Of a DNA stretch of 6,472 nucleotides, positions 1 through 5,119 are shown piece by piece; position 1 is the stretch's first letter; every line of letters begins with the position of its first letter. The notes below the pieces were generated by a model that ran no database searches, was not told the origin of the DNA, and saw only the letters and a list, made by a program, of their open reading frames with translations. Source of the stretch: Synergistaceae bacterium (lineage in GTDB: Bacteria; Synergistota; Synergistia; Synergistales; Aminobacteriaceae); contig WRBZ01000054.1 of NCBI GenBank assembly GCA_009784305.1, positions 1-6,472 of the forward strand. The letters are read 5' to 3'. Position numbers and translations under genes: made by a program.

Positions 1-1785
1 CTCATTCTCCACCGGTGTCTGGATGACGTTCAGCGACAACGCGTTCATCAAGTCCTGATCTCCCGATATGTTCAGCGTTCCGCCCAAACCGTTTATCGCC
101 GACCGGAGAAGTATCGTTCCCATAACCGATTCTGAGGTATTCGGAGTTTGAGTAGTTACGAAGGATGCGAAGTTCATGGCATTATCCTTCACCAGTCCGG
201 CTTGTCCGAGTCCGTTTGCTATAGCGTCATTAAACTTACGGACAAGATCTCCCATCGTATCATTGGAGTAAATAGTTACGGTTGTTGCTTTTCCGTCTCC
301 CTGTGTTATCGTAAGTGTCTTCGGATCCTCTAACATAAATCTTCCATTGGCATCCCAGAACTTATCTATATCCCTGAGTTTTGTGTCCAACTGTGCCGTC
401 TGCCCGACATATGTCGACTTAAACGACGCTAACGTCGTGCCGGTTGTAACGCTGGCTCCTGAGAAACCGTTAAGCCCGAGTATTACGTCGGACTGATGCA
501 CTGACCCGTTTGCCGTGTTGAGGTAGAAGTTTCTCAGATGAATGTCTTGAGTCACAAGGCCGGAGTTTAGCCTGTATGTCGCATCCGGTAATTTATATGT
601 ACTGTCTCCCCAGTATCCGTCCCAGTTGTTGTTAATACTTCCCGCCATATTTTGTACGCTTATCCCATATGTACTGCTTTGTGAATTCTGGTATGAGGCT
701 ACAATCTTTGCCCCAACTTTATAATTTGCGATATCTGTTGTTAGCGCACCCGTCAGCGAAAGCATGGATCCGCCTATTCCGAACGCTGTCCATCTGACGG
801 AAGCTCCTTCCGCGCCTATCCCCACTTGAAGGTTTTCCGTCACAAATGAAGTGGTCTTGCCATCGATTGTTATAACCTGGGCTACTGCCTTGAAGGTCAC
901 AACATTGCTCTGCGTATCGACATTTGTTATCTCGAAAAGAACTTTAGCCGTTCCGGAAAGCGTTGACATGGTAGTAGCATTCATGCCCGTAGCCGGAAGC
1001 AGAAGCCCGATTGAAGTCAAAGTCGCGCCAGCAGCAACTCCAAAGCCGAAATGCTGCAATATGGAAGCTGTAGTTATAGCTGCGCCGCCGGCGGAAACAA
1101 GTTTGATGGTGTAGTCAGCGGGTGGCAAGCCATCTACTGATACGCGGTTTACAGCGTCATTATTTAATGTAAGGTTTGACAAAACATTCTTGTGCTTTAT
1201 TTTAAAGATATCGCTTTTCTGAACTTGCGACACTCCGGGGTTCGCTTTTATCGTTACCTTGTAATTTCCTTCAGATACGTTCTTCTGCCCGAACTGATCT
1301 ATCTGGCGAAGCCCGCCTCTCACAAACAGTTTCGTGTCCAGCGAATCTGAGGACCAAAGGACGGACGCGCTGCCATCAAGAAGTTTTTTCTTGTTGAATT
1401 GCGTAGCGGTAGCTATTCTGTTGATTTCATCCCTCAATTGATTGATTTCAAGCTGAATGTATTCCCTGTCCTGCTGCGTGAGAGTATCATTGGCAGATTG
1501 TACAGAAAGCTCGCGCATTCGTTGAAGGATTGAGTTTGTTGACTCAAGAGCCCCTTCCGCCGTCTGGATCATCGAAATGCCATCCTGAGCGTTCCTTGCC
1601 GCCATGTCGAGGCCCCTGATTTGAGCCCTCATCTTTTCCGAAATTGCCAATCCCGCCGCGTCATCCGCTGCATTATTGATTCGCAGCCCTGAAGATAATT
1701 TCTTGATCGAATTCGCCAATGCGTTCTGATTCGCTGCCAGCTGATTGTAAGCGTTCAGCGCTGGTATGTTGTGATATATCCTCAT
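1..1785 (-). CDS. fliC: Flagellin, long form, C-terminus beyond window edge (partial)
   Basis: Flagellin is the filament subunit of the flagellum, secreted through the flagellar type III apparatus. The frame is open from the ATG at 1785 to base 1, giving 595 residues with no stop. Residues 1-140 form the conserved N-terminal D0/D1 coiled region, with clear signatures: [13 protein letters not shown] (11-23), [25 protein letters not shown] in pieces from residue 28 to 52, [13 protein letters not shown] (87-99), and an [14 protein letters not shown] stretch near 125-138. After this comes a long variable region of more than 400 residues. A part near 491-520 ([15 protein letters not shown], then a KFNDAI segment) resembles the flagellin IN motif. 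The C-terminal D1/D0 helices are not reached, so the full protein is well over 595 residues, compared with 498 for E. coli K-12 FliC. No cysteine was seen. The start is supported by AAGGAGG (1796-1802) ten bases upstream. The gene has its own sigma-28-type promoter and appears monocistronic at its 5' end. Which flagellin paralogue this is cannot be told. Confidence 0.95.
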   Translation of the reverse strand, partial: MRIYHNIPALNAYNQLAANQNALANSIKKLSSGLRINNAADDAAGLAISEKMRAQIRGLDMAARNAQDGISMIQTAEGALESTNSILQRMRELSVQSANDTLTQQDREYIQLEINQLRDEINRIATATQFNKKKLLDGSASVLWSSDSLDTKLFVRGGLRQIDQFGQKNVSEGNYKVTIKANPGVSQVQKSDIFKIKHKNVLSNLTLNNDAVNRVSVDGLPPADYTIKLVSAGGAAITTASILQHFGFGVAAGATLTSIGLLLPATGMNATTMSTLSGTAKVLFEITNVDTQSNVVTFKAVAQVITIDGKTTSFVTENLQVGIGAEGASVRWTAFGIGGSMLSLTGALTTDIANYKVGAKIVASYQNSQSSTYGISVQNMAGSINNNWDGYWGDSTYKLPDATYRLNSGLVTQDIHLRNFYLNTANGSVHQSDVILGLNGFSGASVTTGTTLASFKSTYVGQTAQLDTKLRDIDKFWDANGRFMLEDPKTLTITQGDGKATTVTIYSNDTMGDLVRKFNDAIANGLGQAGLVKDNAMNFASFVTTQTPNTSESVMGTILLRSAINGLGGTLNISGDQDLMNALSLNVIQTPVENE

Positions 1786-1792
1786 CCCTAAA

Positions 1793-1846
1793 CATCCTCC
1801 TTGTTTTTAGTAACAAAACCAACACCTATTTCCATCCTGGGAAATA
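1793..1846 (-). promoter_or_regulatory. Flagellin mRNA leader with two CsrA-like sites
   Basis: Read on the minus strand, the leader has a 7-bp stem, TATTTCC (1846-1840) with GGAAATA (1833-1827), closing a six-base loop CAGGAT that presents GGA. A second GGA-rich stretch, AACAAGGAGGATGT (1805-1792), overlaps the Shine-Dalgarno sequence and contains ACAAGGA, a perfect match to the ACARGGA core of the known CsrA consensus. The two GGA motifs lie about 37 nt apart. A looped GGA site plus a site on the SD is the known arrangement in the Bacillus subtilis hag leader, where CsrA blocks translation and FliW relieves it. CsrA control here is an inference, and neither csrA nor fliW is in the window. 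Confidence 0.5.
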
Positions 1847-1874
1847 TTCTTGGTGAGGTCCCATTTATATATAT

Positions 1875-1901
1875 TTATCGGAAGGTAGCGCAATAACTTT
1901 A
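1875..1901 (-). promoter_or_regulatory. Sigma-28 (FliA/SigD) promoter of flagellin
   Basis: On the minus strand TAAAGTTA (1901-1894) and TCCGATAA (1882-1875) are separated by exactly 11 bases. The known sigma-28 consensus is TAAAGTTT, 11 bases, GCCGATAA, so only one base differs in each box. Transcription should start near 1868, giving a leader of roughly 83 nt. This places the flagellin in the late class of flagellar genes, expressed after export of the anti-sigma factor. Confidence 0.85.
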
Positions 1902-1902
1902 T

Positions 1903-1946
1903 AAAAAATAAAACTGAGCAAATTCTTAAATTTGAATTTTGCTCAG
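1903..1946 (-). terminator. Intrinsic terminator of the ferredoxin gene
   Basis: The arms at 1914-1925 and 1934-1946 pair over 12 bp with one bulged base and an 8-nt loop. On the minus strand the stem is followed by TTTTATTTTTT (1913-1903). It sits 37 bases past the ferredoxin stop codon. A shorter T run at 1948-1952 would make it weakly active on the plus strand too, but no plus-strand gene precedes it. The T run ends one base before the -35 box of the flagellin promoter, so it also insulates flagellin from upstream transcription. Confidence 0.8.
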
Positions 1947-1983
1947 CTTTTTGGTTTTGAAATGTCTGAAACAGTGCAATTAA

Positions 1984-2157
1984 CTATTGAGAAATTGCGC
2001 TTGTCGGACATGCAGATACACAACTGCCGCATTCAATGCAAACATCAGCATCAATTATCGCTTTGCCGTCTGCTATAGATATTGCCTCAACCGGGCAAGT
2101 ACCTAAGCAAGCCTCGCATCCGACACAAGCTGCACTATCAACAACTGCTTTTGCCAT
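1984..2157 (-). CDS. 2[4Fe-4S] ferredoxin (clostridial type), 57 aa
   Basis: This is a small soluble electron carrier of the cytoplasm, typically a partner of anaerobic oxidoreductases such as pyruvate:ferredoxin oxidoreductase or hydrogenases. The protein runs from MAKAVVDSAAC to PTSAISQ. It carries two complete cluster-binding motifs: C11-x2-C14-x2-C17-x3-C21-P and C40-x2-C43-x2-C46-x3-C50-P, arranged in the usual pseudo-twofold repeat. The length matches the family (about 55-60 aa), so the gene is intact. The ATG at 2157 is preceded by AGGAGGT (2165-2171) at a 7-base spacing, which fixes the start. It is transcribed alone, between its own extended -10 promoter and a terminator. The sequence does not reveal its specific redox partner. 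It supports an anaerobic, fermentative lifestyle. Confidence 0.95.
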   Translation of the reverse strand: MAKAVVDSAACVGCEACLGTCPVEAISIADGKAIIDADVCIECGSCVSACPTSAISQ

Positions 2158-2174
2158 AACTCAGACCTCCTATT

Positions 2175-2191
2175 GGTTTTCAATTGAAACC
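2175..2191. repeat. Near-palindrome in the ferredoxin leader
   Basis: GGTTTTCAATTGAAACC is an almost perfect 17-base palindrome (one unpaired base) with the exact core TTCAATTGAA. It lies between the predicted ferredoxin transcription start and the ribosome binding site, with a second imperfect inverted repeat (TGCGCCAT / ATGGGCA) just upstream in the leader, around 2193-2208. It could be an operator or an RNA hairpin close to the SD. The function is unknown. Confidence 0.4.
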
Positions 2192-2219
2192 ATGCGCCAT
2201 AATGGGCACAGCGATTGAA

Positions 2220-2250
2220 ATTATAACACAAAACAGCTAAGTTTTTTGAA
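2220..2250 (-). promoter_or_regulatory. Ferredoxin promoter (extended -10)
   Basis: On the minus strand a perfect TATAAT (2225-2220) is preceded by TGT, giving the extended -10 form TGnTATAAT. The -35 region is weak; the nearest candidate is TTCAAA (2250-2245) at a 19-base spacing. The predicted start is near 2213, leaving a leader of about 56 nt that contains two inverted repeats. Confidence 0.55.
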
Positions 2251-2274
2251 TATCCAAGTTATTGATATTATAAT
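2246..2274 (+). promoter_or_regulatory. Sigma-70-type promoter of the small ORF
   Basis: TTGAAT (2246-2251) and a perfect TATAAT (2269-2274) are 17 bases apart, close to the housekeeping consensus. Transcription would begin near 2281, about 32 nt ahead of the small ORF at 2313. The -35 box overlaps the candidate -35 of the divergent ferredoxin promoter. Confidence 0.65.
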
Positions 2275-2312
2275 ATGAAGGATTATTTGGAAGATTATGC
2301 GGAGGGTTAATC

Positions 2313-2465
2313 ATGTTAAAAGAAAACGGCGATAACAACGAAAATAGTAAAATAGAATCTGCGGCTGTATTAAAAAACGTCAGCAACGAAGCGAAAAGAC
2401 GGCCTGACCTTTTGGCATCCCTTATAATGTCCTGGCTTGACGAGGATATGAAAGCGAAAAAATAA
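2313..2465 (+). CDS. Small hypothetical protein, 50 aa
   Basis: I do not recognise this protein. The ORF starts with ATG at 2313, preceded by GGAGGG (2301-2306) at a 6-base spacing, and ends with TAA at 2463-2465. It begins MLKENGDNNENSKIESAAVL and ends in a helix-prone stretch, RRPDLLASLIMSWLDEDMKA followed by KK. The N-terminal half is polar and rich in Asn, Glu and Lys and looks disordered. Residues 31-45 have an amphipathic pattern with a Trp. There is no signal peptide, membrane segment or cysteine. A near-consensus promoter, a good SD and an intrinsic terminator that begins inside the stop codon together form a complete, self-contained transcription unit, which argues for a real gene. 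A role in partner binding through the C-terminal helix is possible but speculative. Confidence 0.75.
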   Translation: MLKENGDNNENSKIESAAVLKNVSNEAKRRPDLLASLIMSWLDEDMKAKK

Positions 2466-2493
2466 AGACGCCGTTTATTATGGCGTCTTTTTT
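2457..2493. terminator. Bidirectional intrinsic terminator between small ORF and HU gene
   Basis: AAAGACGCC (2464-2472) pairs perfectly with GGCGTCTTT (2482-2490) around a 9-nt loop. On the plus strand the stem runs into TTTTTT (2488-2493). On the minus strand it is followed, after one A, by six T (2462-2457). It ends the small ORF, whose stop codon overlaps the stem, and also the convergent HU gene, which stops 32 bases away. Confidence 0.9.
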
Positions 2494-2522
2494 ATGAAAA
2501 TTGACTAAATAATTTGCAACGT

Positions 2523-2837
2523 TTACTTTTTCTTTTTTCCTGCTCCCTTTTTCTGAGCCGTGCTTTGGACTTTTTCTTTTAAACCTTTTCCTGGCCTGAA
2601 AACCGGAACTTTTTTCGCAGGAATCTTGACTATAACTTTCGGGTTCTGAGGGTTCCTTCCTTCACGGGCAGCACGGTTCCTTACTTCAAATACTCCAAAG
2701 TCAACAAAAGTGCATTTTTCCCCATGAGCCAATGATTCGGTAATTGACTCAAACACTGCATTTATTACAGGGGCAATGTCTTTCTTCTTAAGAGCAACCT
2801 TTTCCGCTATTAAATCAATCAAACCAGCTTTTGTCAC
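2523..2837 (-). CDS. hup: HU-family nucleoid-associated DNA-binding protein, 104 aa
   Basis: HU dimers bend and compact DNA in the nucleoid and assist replication, recombination and transcription. The protein from the GTG at 2837 begins MTKAGLIDLIAEKV, the family's usual start. It has the two N-terminal helices (3-38), FVDFGVF (44-50), the DNA-binding arm with GRNPQNP (60-66) including the intercalating proline at residue 63, and IPAKKVPVFRPGKGLKEKV (72-90). Typical HU is about 90 aa; here a 14-residue tail follows (QSTAQKKGAGKKKK). An in-frame GTG at 2846 would add three residues, but it directly abuts the SD GGAGGT (2847-2852), whereas the GTG at 2837 lies 9 bases from it, so 2837 is preferred. 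The gene stands alone, divergent from the permease gene. HU rather than IHF is favoured by the N-terminus and by the absence of a recognisable IHF partner. Confidence 0.95.
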   Translation of the reverse strand: MTKAGLIDLIAEKVALKKKDIAPVINAVFESITESLAHGEKCTFVDFGVFEVRNRAAREGRNPQNPKVIVKIPAKKVPVFRPGKGLKEKVQSTAQKKGAGKKKK

Positions 2838-2846
2838 TTCACACAC

Positions 2847-2852
2847 ACCTCC
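2847..2852 (-). promoter_or_regulatory. Ribosome binding site that decides the HU start
   Basis: GGAGGT read on the minus strand. It touches the upstream GTG (2846) with no gap but stands 9 bases from the GTG at 2837. A ribosome could use only the second in the normal way. Confidence 0.8.
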
Positions 2853-2888
2853 AGCAAATAATTATGTACATTCTAAAGTGAAAGAGAT

Positions 2889-2920
2889 AATAAACAATCC
2901 TTTATTTAGCTGTTGCAACA
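2889..2920 (-). promoter_or_regulatory. Candidate HU promoter with a palindrome at -35
   Basis: On the minus strand TTGCAA (2918-2913) and TTTATT (2894-2889) are 18 bases apart. The -35 lies inside the perfect 10-base palindrome TGTTGCAACA (2911-2920), which could be an operator. The -10 is a mediocre match, so the assignment is tentative. Confidence 0.35.
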
Positions 2921-2932
2921 TATTTTTTAACC

Positions 2933-2985
2933 TTTGCGTCAATAATTGAGTCTTTAGTAACGTGTTTTGATTTAAATTTGCGTCA
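2933..2985. repeat. Direct repeat TTTGCGTCA in the HU/permease spacer
   Basis: The nine bases TTTGCGTCA occur at 2933-2941 and again at 2977-2985, 44 bases apart start to start, between the divergent HU and permease genes. This spacing is about four helical turns, so both copies would face nearly the same side of the DNA. They may be binding sites for one regulator, or chance; the second copy overlaps a candidate -35 element of the permease promoter. Confidence 0.3.
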
Positions 2986-3007
2986 TACTTTTAAAATAGT
3001 GAATAAT
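2967..3007 (+). promoter_or_regulatory. Candidate promoter(s) of the permease-lpxI-mnmE run
   Basis: Two overlapping options exist: TTGATT (2967-2972), 17 bases, TTTAAA (2990-2995); or TTGCGT (2978-2983), 18 bases, AATAAT (3002-3007). Neither is strong, and the surrounding sequence is very AT-rich, so the exact promoter cannot be decided. Either one implies a leader longer than 100 nt. Confidence 0.35.
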
Positions 3008-3083
3008 TATTAACTACAAAAATTGTTATTTCTATTACATAATACTTTAAGTTTGGATTGCAAGGAGATTTAAAATCGTCTAA

Positions 3084-3102
3084 ACTGATTATTATCATTA
3101 TG
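3084..3102. promoter_or_regulatory. Fur-box-like sequence in the permease leader
   Basis: Read on the minus strand, this stretch matches the classical 19-bp Fur consensus GATAATGATAATCATTATC at 14 of 19 positions, with 11 consecutive matches. It ends a few bases before the SD of the permease gene. AT-rich spacers give such matches by chance, so this is only a candidate. Confidence 0.2.
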
Positions 3103-3106
3103 AAAT

Positions 3107-3111
3107 GAGGG
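3107..3111 (+). promoter_or_regulatory. Ribosome binding site supporting a TTG start
   Basis: GAGGG lies 9 bases ahead of the TTG at 3121. The reading frame is closed upstream by TGA at 3106-3108, and no ATG or GTG in frame lies between, so TTG is the only start that keeps the whole first membrane segment. Confidence 0.65.
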
Positions 3112-3120
3112 CATCTTCAT

Positions 3121-4236
3121 TTGAACAGGAATAACGTATTCCCTTTAATACTGGATAAGCTGATACTGAGCGAAATCGCGAAACCATTTGTTGCCGGCAT
3201 ATTGATATTTACATTGATCTTTGTTTCTGCTGACCTTTTATTCCAGGCAGCCCGCCTGATGATACAAAGAGGAATATCGTTCTGGGTAGTTTCAAGGCTA
3301 TTTTGTTATCGTATACCGGAAGTCATTGGGCTTACACTCCCGATGTCAGCTCTTCTCGCGGCATTGCTCGGATTCAGTAAATTATCCGCCAACAGTGAGC
3401 TTATTGCTATTAAGTCAATGGGCATCCCTTTTATGAGGATACTAAGGCCCGTAATAATATCTTCTGTCATGGTCTCCGTCGCTACGTTTTTATGGACAGA
3501 ATTCCTGACTCCTTACACATCTTTAGCTGCCAACAACCTTATGCAATATGAAATTATGAAGAATCAATCAAAATTAGTGAAAGAAAAAATGTTTTTACGT
3601 GAAGAAAGGGATAGAAAGCTCCTCAGGGTTTTTTATGTCGATAAACTCAGTATTAAAGAAGGCGTTTTAGAAGGCATAGTTGTGCAGGAATTCGGGGATG
3701 ACGGCCGTCTTATCAGGATATCGAACGCTTCTTCCGGCTTGTGGAAGGATGGGCAATGGTGGATTGATGACGGGCAAATTTATGAGATCGATAAAAGCGG
3801 AAATGTTAAGTTATTGCTTCAATTTGAACGTCAGAAACTAGCTTTGAGCTTATCTCCTGAAGACCTTGAACGCAGTACCCGCAACCCATTGGACATGAGC
3901 GCCAGGGAATTGTGGATTTATATCAAGCATGCCGGTATGATGGAAATGACCAATATATCATCCCTTTTAGTGACTTTTCATTATAAAATATCGATCCCAT
4001 GGGCATGCCTTGTCCTGGCCATACTCGGCGCAGCTATTGGAGGGCGGACGCACGCGCGTTCAGGTTCCGGCGCAAGCTTTGGATTGAGCGTACTCATTGT
4101 TTTTGCTTATTACTTATTGATGTCTCTATGTCGCGCGCTGGGAGAATCCGACAATATGGCGCCTTTTTTATCCGCCTGGCTGCCAAATATCGTATTTCTT
4201 TTTGCAAGCATATATTTTGTCAGAAGGGCAAATTAG
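3121..4236 (+). CDS. LptF/LptG-family LPS export permease (YjgP/YjgQ family), 371 aa
   Basis: Members of this family are inner-membrane subunits of the LptB2FG transporter, which lifts lipopolysaccharide out of the membrane and feeds it to the LptC-LptA bridge toward the outer membrane. Six membrane segments can be read: about 22-44, 60-84, 105-127, then 291-307, 317-337 and 350-368, with a hydrophilic periplasmic domain (130-285, the family's jellyroll) between the third and fourth. Conserved stretches are LTLPMSALLAALLGFSKLS (71-89), the cytoplasmic NSELIAIKSMGI (91-102) that contacts the LptB ATPase, and the loop GAAIGGRTHARSG (303-315). Length is typical (about 360 aa). The start is TTG. 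The sequence does not decide between LptF and LptG, and the partner subunit and LptB are not in the window. lpxI begins four bases after its stop, indicating one operon. Confidence 0.93.
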   Translation: MNRNNVFPLILDKLILSEIAKPFVAGILIFTLIFVSADLLFQAARLMIQRGISFWVVSRLFCYRIPEVIGLTLPMSALLAALLGFSKLSANSELIAIKSMGIPFMRILRPVIISSVMVSVATFLWTEFLTPYTSLAANNLMQYEIMKNQSKLVKEKMFLREERDRKLLRVFYVDKLSIKEGVLEGIVVQEFGDDGRLIRISNASSGLWKDGQWWIDDGQIYEIDKSGNVKLLLQFERQKLALSLSPEDLERSTRNPLDMSARELWIYIKHAGMMEMTNISSLLVTFHYKISIPWACLVLAILGAAIGGRTHARSGSGASFGLSVLIVFAYYLLMSLCRALGESDNMAPFLSAWLPNIVFLFASIYFVRRAN

Positions 4237-4240
4237 AATA

Positions 4241-5050
4241 ATGAAGATTGCAATAATAACCGGAGAGGGTAGCTTGCCCGTCGAAATCGCGAAGACATTG
4301 TTATCGCAGGGAGTGCGCCCGGTCGCTCTTACAATTTGCAGTGACCCGGAAAAAATGGCTGGGCTTGCGGACCCTGTCCTTAATTTAGGAAAACCCAAAC
4401 TGTCGCTTGCGTTGAAGATGCTAAAGGAAAACAACGTAGATCATATCATTATGGCAGGCACGGTTCCAAAAAGAAGCATATTTAGCCATTCCGTATTGCT
4501 GGATCCCGTATCGTTGAAAATTCTTATGAGGTCACGCAAAGATGACCATTCTCTATTGGGAGCGGTTGTGTCATGGTTTGAAAGCGAGGGGATAAAAGTG
4601 CTCCCATACGCTTCTTATGTCGCCCGCTGCATTGCTCCTGCAGGCCAAATATCAGCCCGCGTTCCGAACAACGAGGAAAAGAAGGATATTGAATATGGAG
4701 AGAAGATACTCAGGGCTATTCTACCGCATTCTTTCGGCCAATCCCTGGTCGTAGCGGATGAAGCTATTGTAGCTGTTGAAGCTATGGAGGGCACCGATGG
4801 GATGATACTGCGTTCAGGGCTATTGCTGCGCGAAAAAGCGGCAAAACGTAAAGGGACAGTCGTAAAGATGATGCGGTCAGATCAGGATGAACGTTATGAT
4901 TTGCCTACGATAGGCCCGGATACTATTGAAAATATATTCAAAGCCGGACTTTCCTGCATTGCCATAGAATCCGGACGCACTCTAATTCTTGAATACGATA
5001 AAGTCCTTAAAAAAGCCGGACATTACGATATTGCGATATGGGGATTATAA
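4241..5050 (+). CDS. lpxI: UDP-2,3-diacylglucosamine pyrophosphatase LpxI, 269 aa
   Basis: LpxI hydrolyses UDP-2,3-diacylglucosamine to 2,3-diacylglucosamine 1-phosphate (lipid X) and UMP, the fourth step of lipid A synthesis, in bacteria that lack LpxH. The protein starts MKIAIITGEGSLP, typical of the family. It then shows the N-terminal domain through MAGTVPKR (71-78), DDHSLLGAVV (101-110), and the C-terminal DUF1009 domain with GQSLVVADEAIVAVEAMEGT (166-185) leading into DGM, and the acidic DERYDLPTIGPDTIE (216-230), a region conserved in the family. Length fits the family (about 270-285). The ATG at 4241 follows AAGGG (4224-4228). A longer in-frame ATG at 4202 would overlap the end of the permease and add 13 residues before the conserved MKIA start, so it was not used. 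Pairing with an LPS permease fits the role. Confidence 0.93.
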   Translation: MKIAIITGEGSLPVEIAKTLLSQGVRPVALTICSDPEKMAGLADPVLNLGKPKLSLALKMLKENNVDHIIMAGTVPKRSIFSHSVLLDPVSLKILMRSRKDDHSLLGAVVSWFESEGIKVLPYASYVARCIAPAGQISARVPNNEEKKDIEYGEKILRAILPHSFGQSLVVADEAIVAVEAMEGTDGMILRSGLLLREKAAKRKGTVVKMMRSDQDERYDLPTIGPDTIENIFKAGLSCIAIESGRTLILEYDKVLKKAGHYDIAIWGL

Positions 5051-5119
5051 AAGTGATATATATAAATTATAAATTCAAAACGGATTTTAATTATCAATTG
5101 TAAGCAGGAGGTAAATTCC
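5051..5119 (+). other. Short AT-rich spacer between lpxI and mnmE
   Basis: These 69 bases hold no hairpin with a T run and no convincing promoter. AGGAGGT (5106-5112) is the mnmE ribosome binding site at a 7-base spacing. Read-through from lpxI into mnmE is therefore likely. Confidence 0.6.

Noticed and set aside
851..1114. 87-codon plus-strand open frame
   Set aside because: It lies wholly antisense to the flagellin, whose frame is continuous and carries clear family motifs; there is no SD and no recognisable product.
2036..2218. 60-codon plus-strand open frame
   Set aside because: It is antisense to the ferredoxin gene and its leader; the opposite strand has both complete cysteine motifs and a good SD.
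3062..3067. AAGGAG sequence that looks like a ribosome binding site
   Set aside because: No ATG, GTG or TTG opens a reading frame at a suitable distance after it; the real permease SD is GAGGG at 3107.
3100..3108. Minimal reading frame ATGAAATGA overlapping the permease SD
   Set aside because: A two-codon frame with no SD of its own is expected by chance in an AT-rich leader; translational coupling cannot be supported.
4202..4240. Longer in-frame start for LpxI
   Set aside because: It would overlap the permease gene by 35 bases, has no SD, and adds 13 residues before the conserved MKIAIITGEG start.
5031..5075. Possible separate promoter for mnmE (TTGCGA and several TATAAA-like boxes)
   Set aside because: No combination gives a 16-18 base spacing with good matches; the boxes reflect local AT richness.
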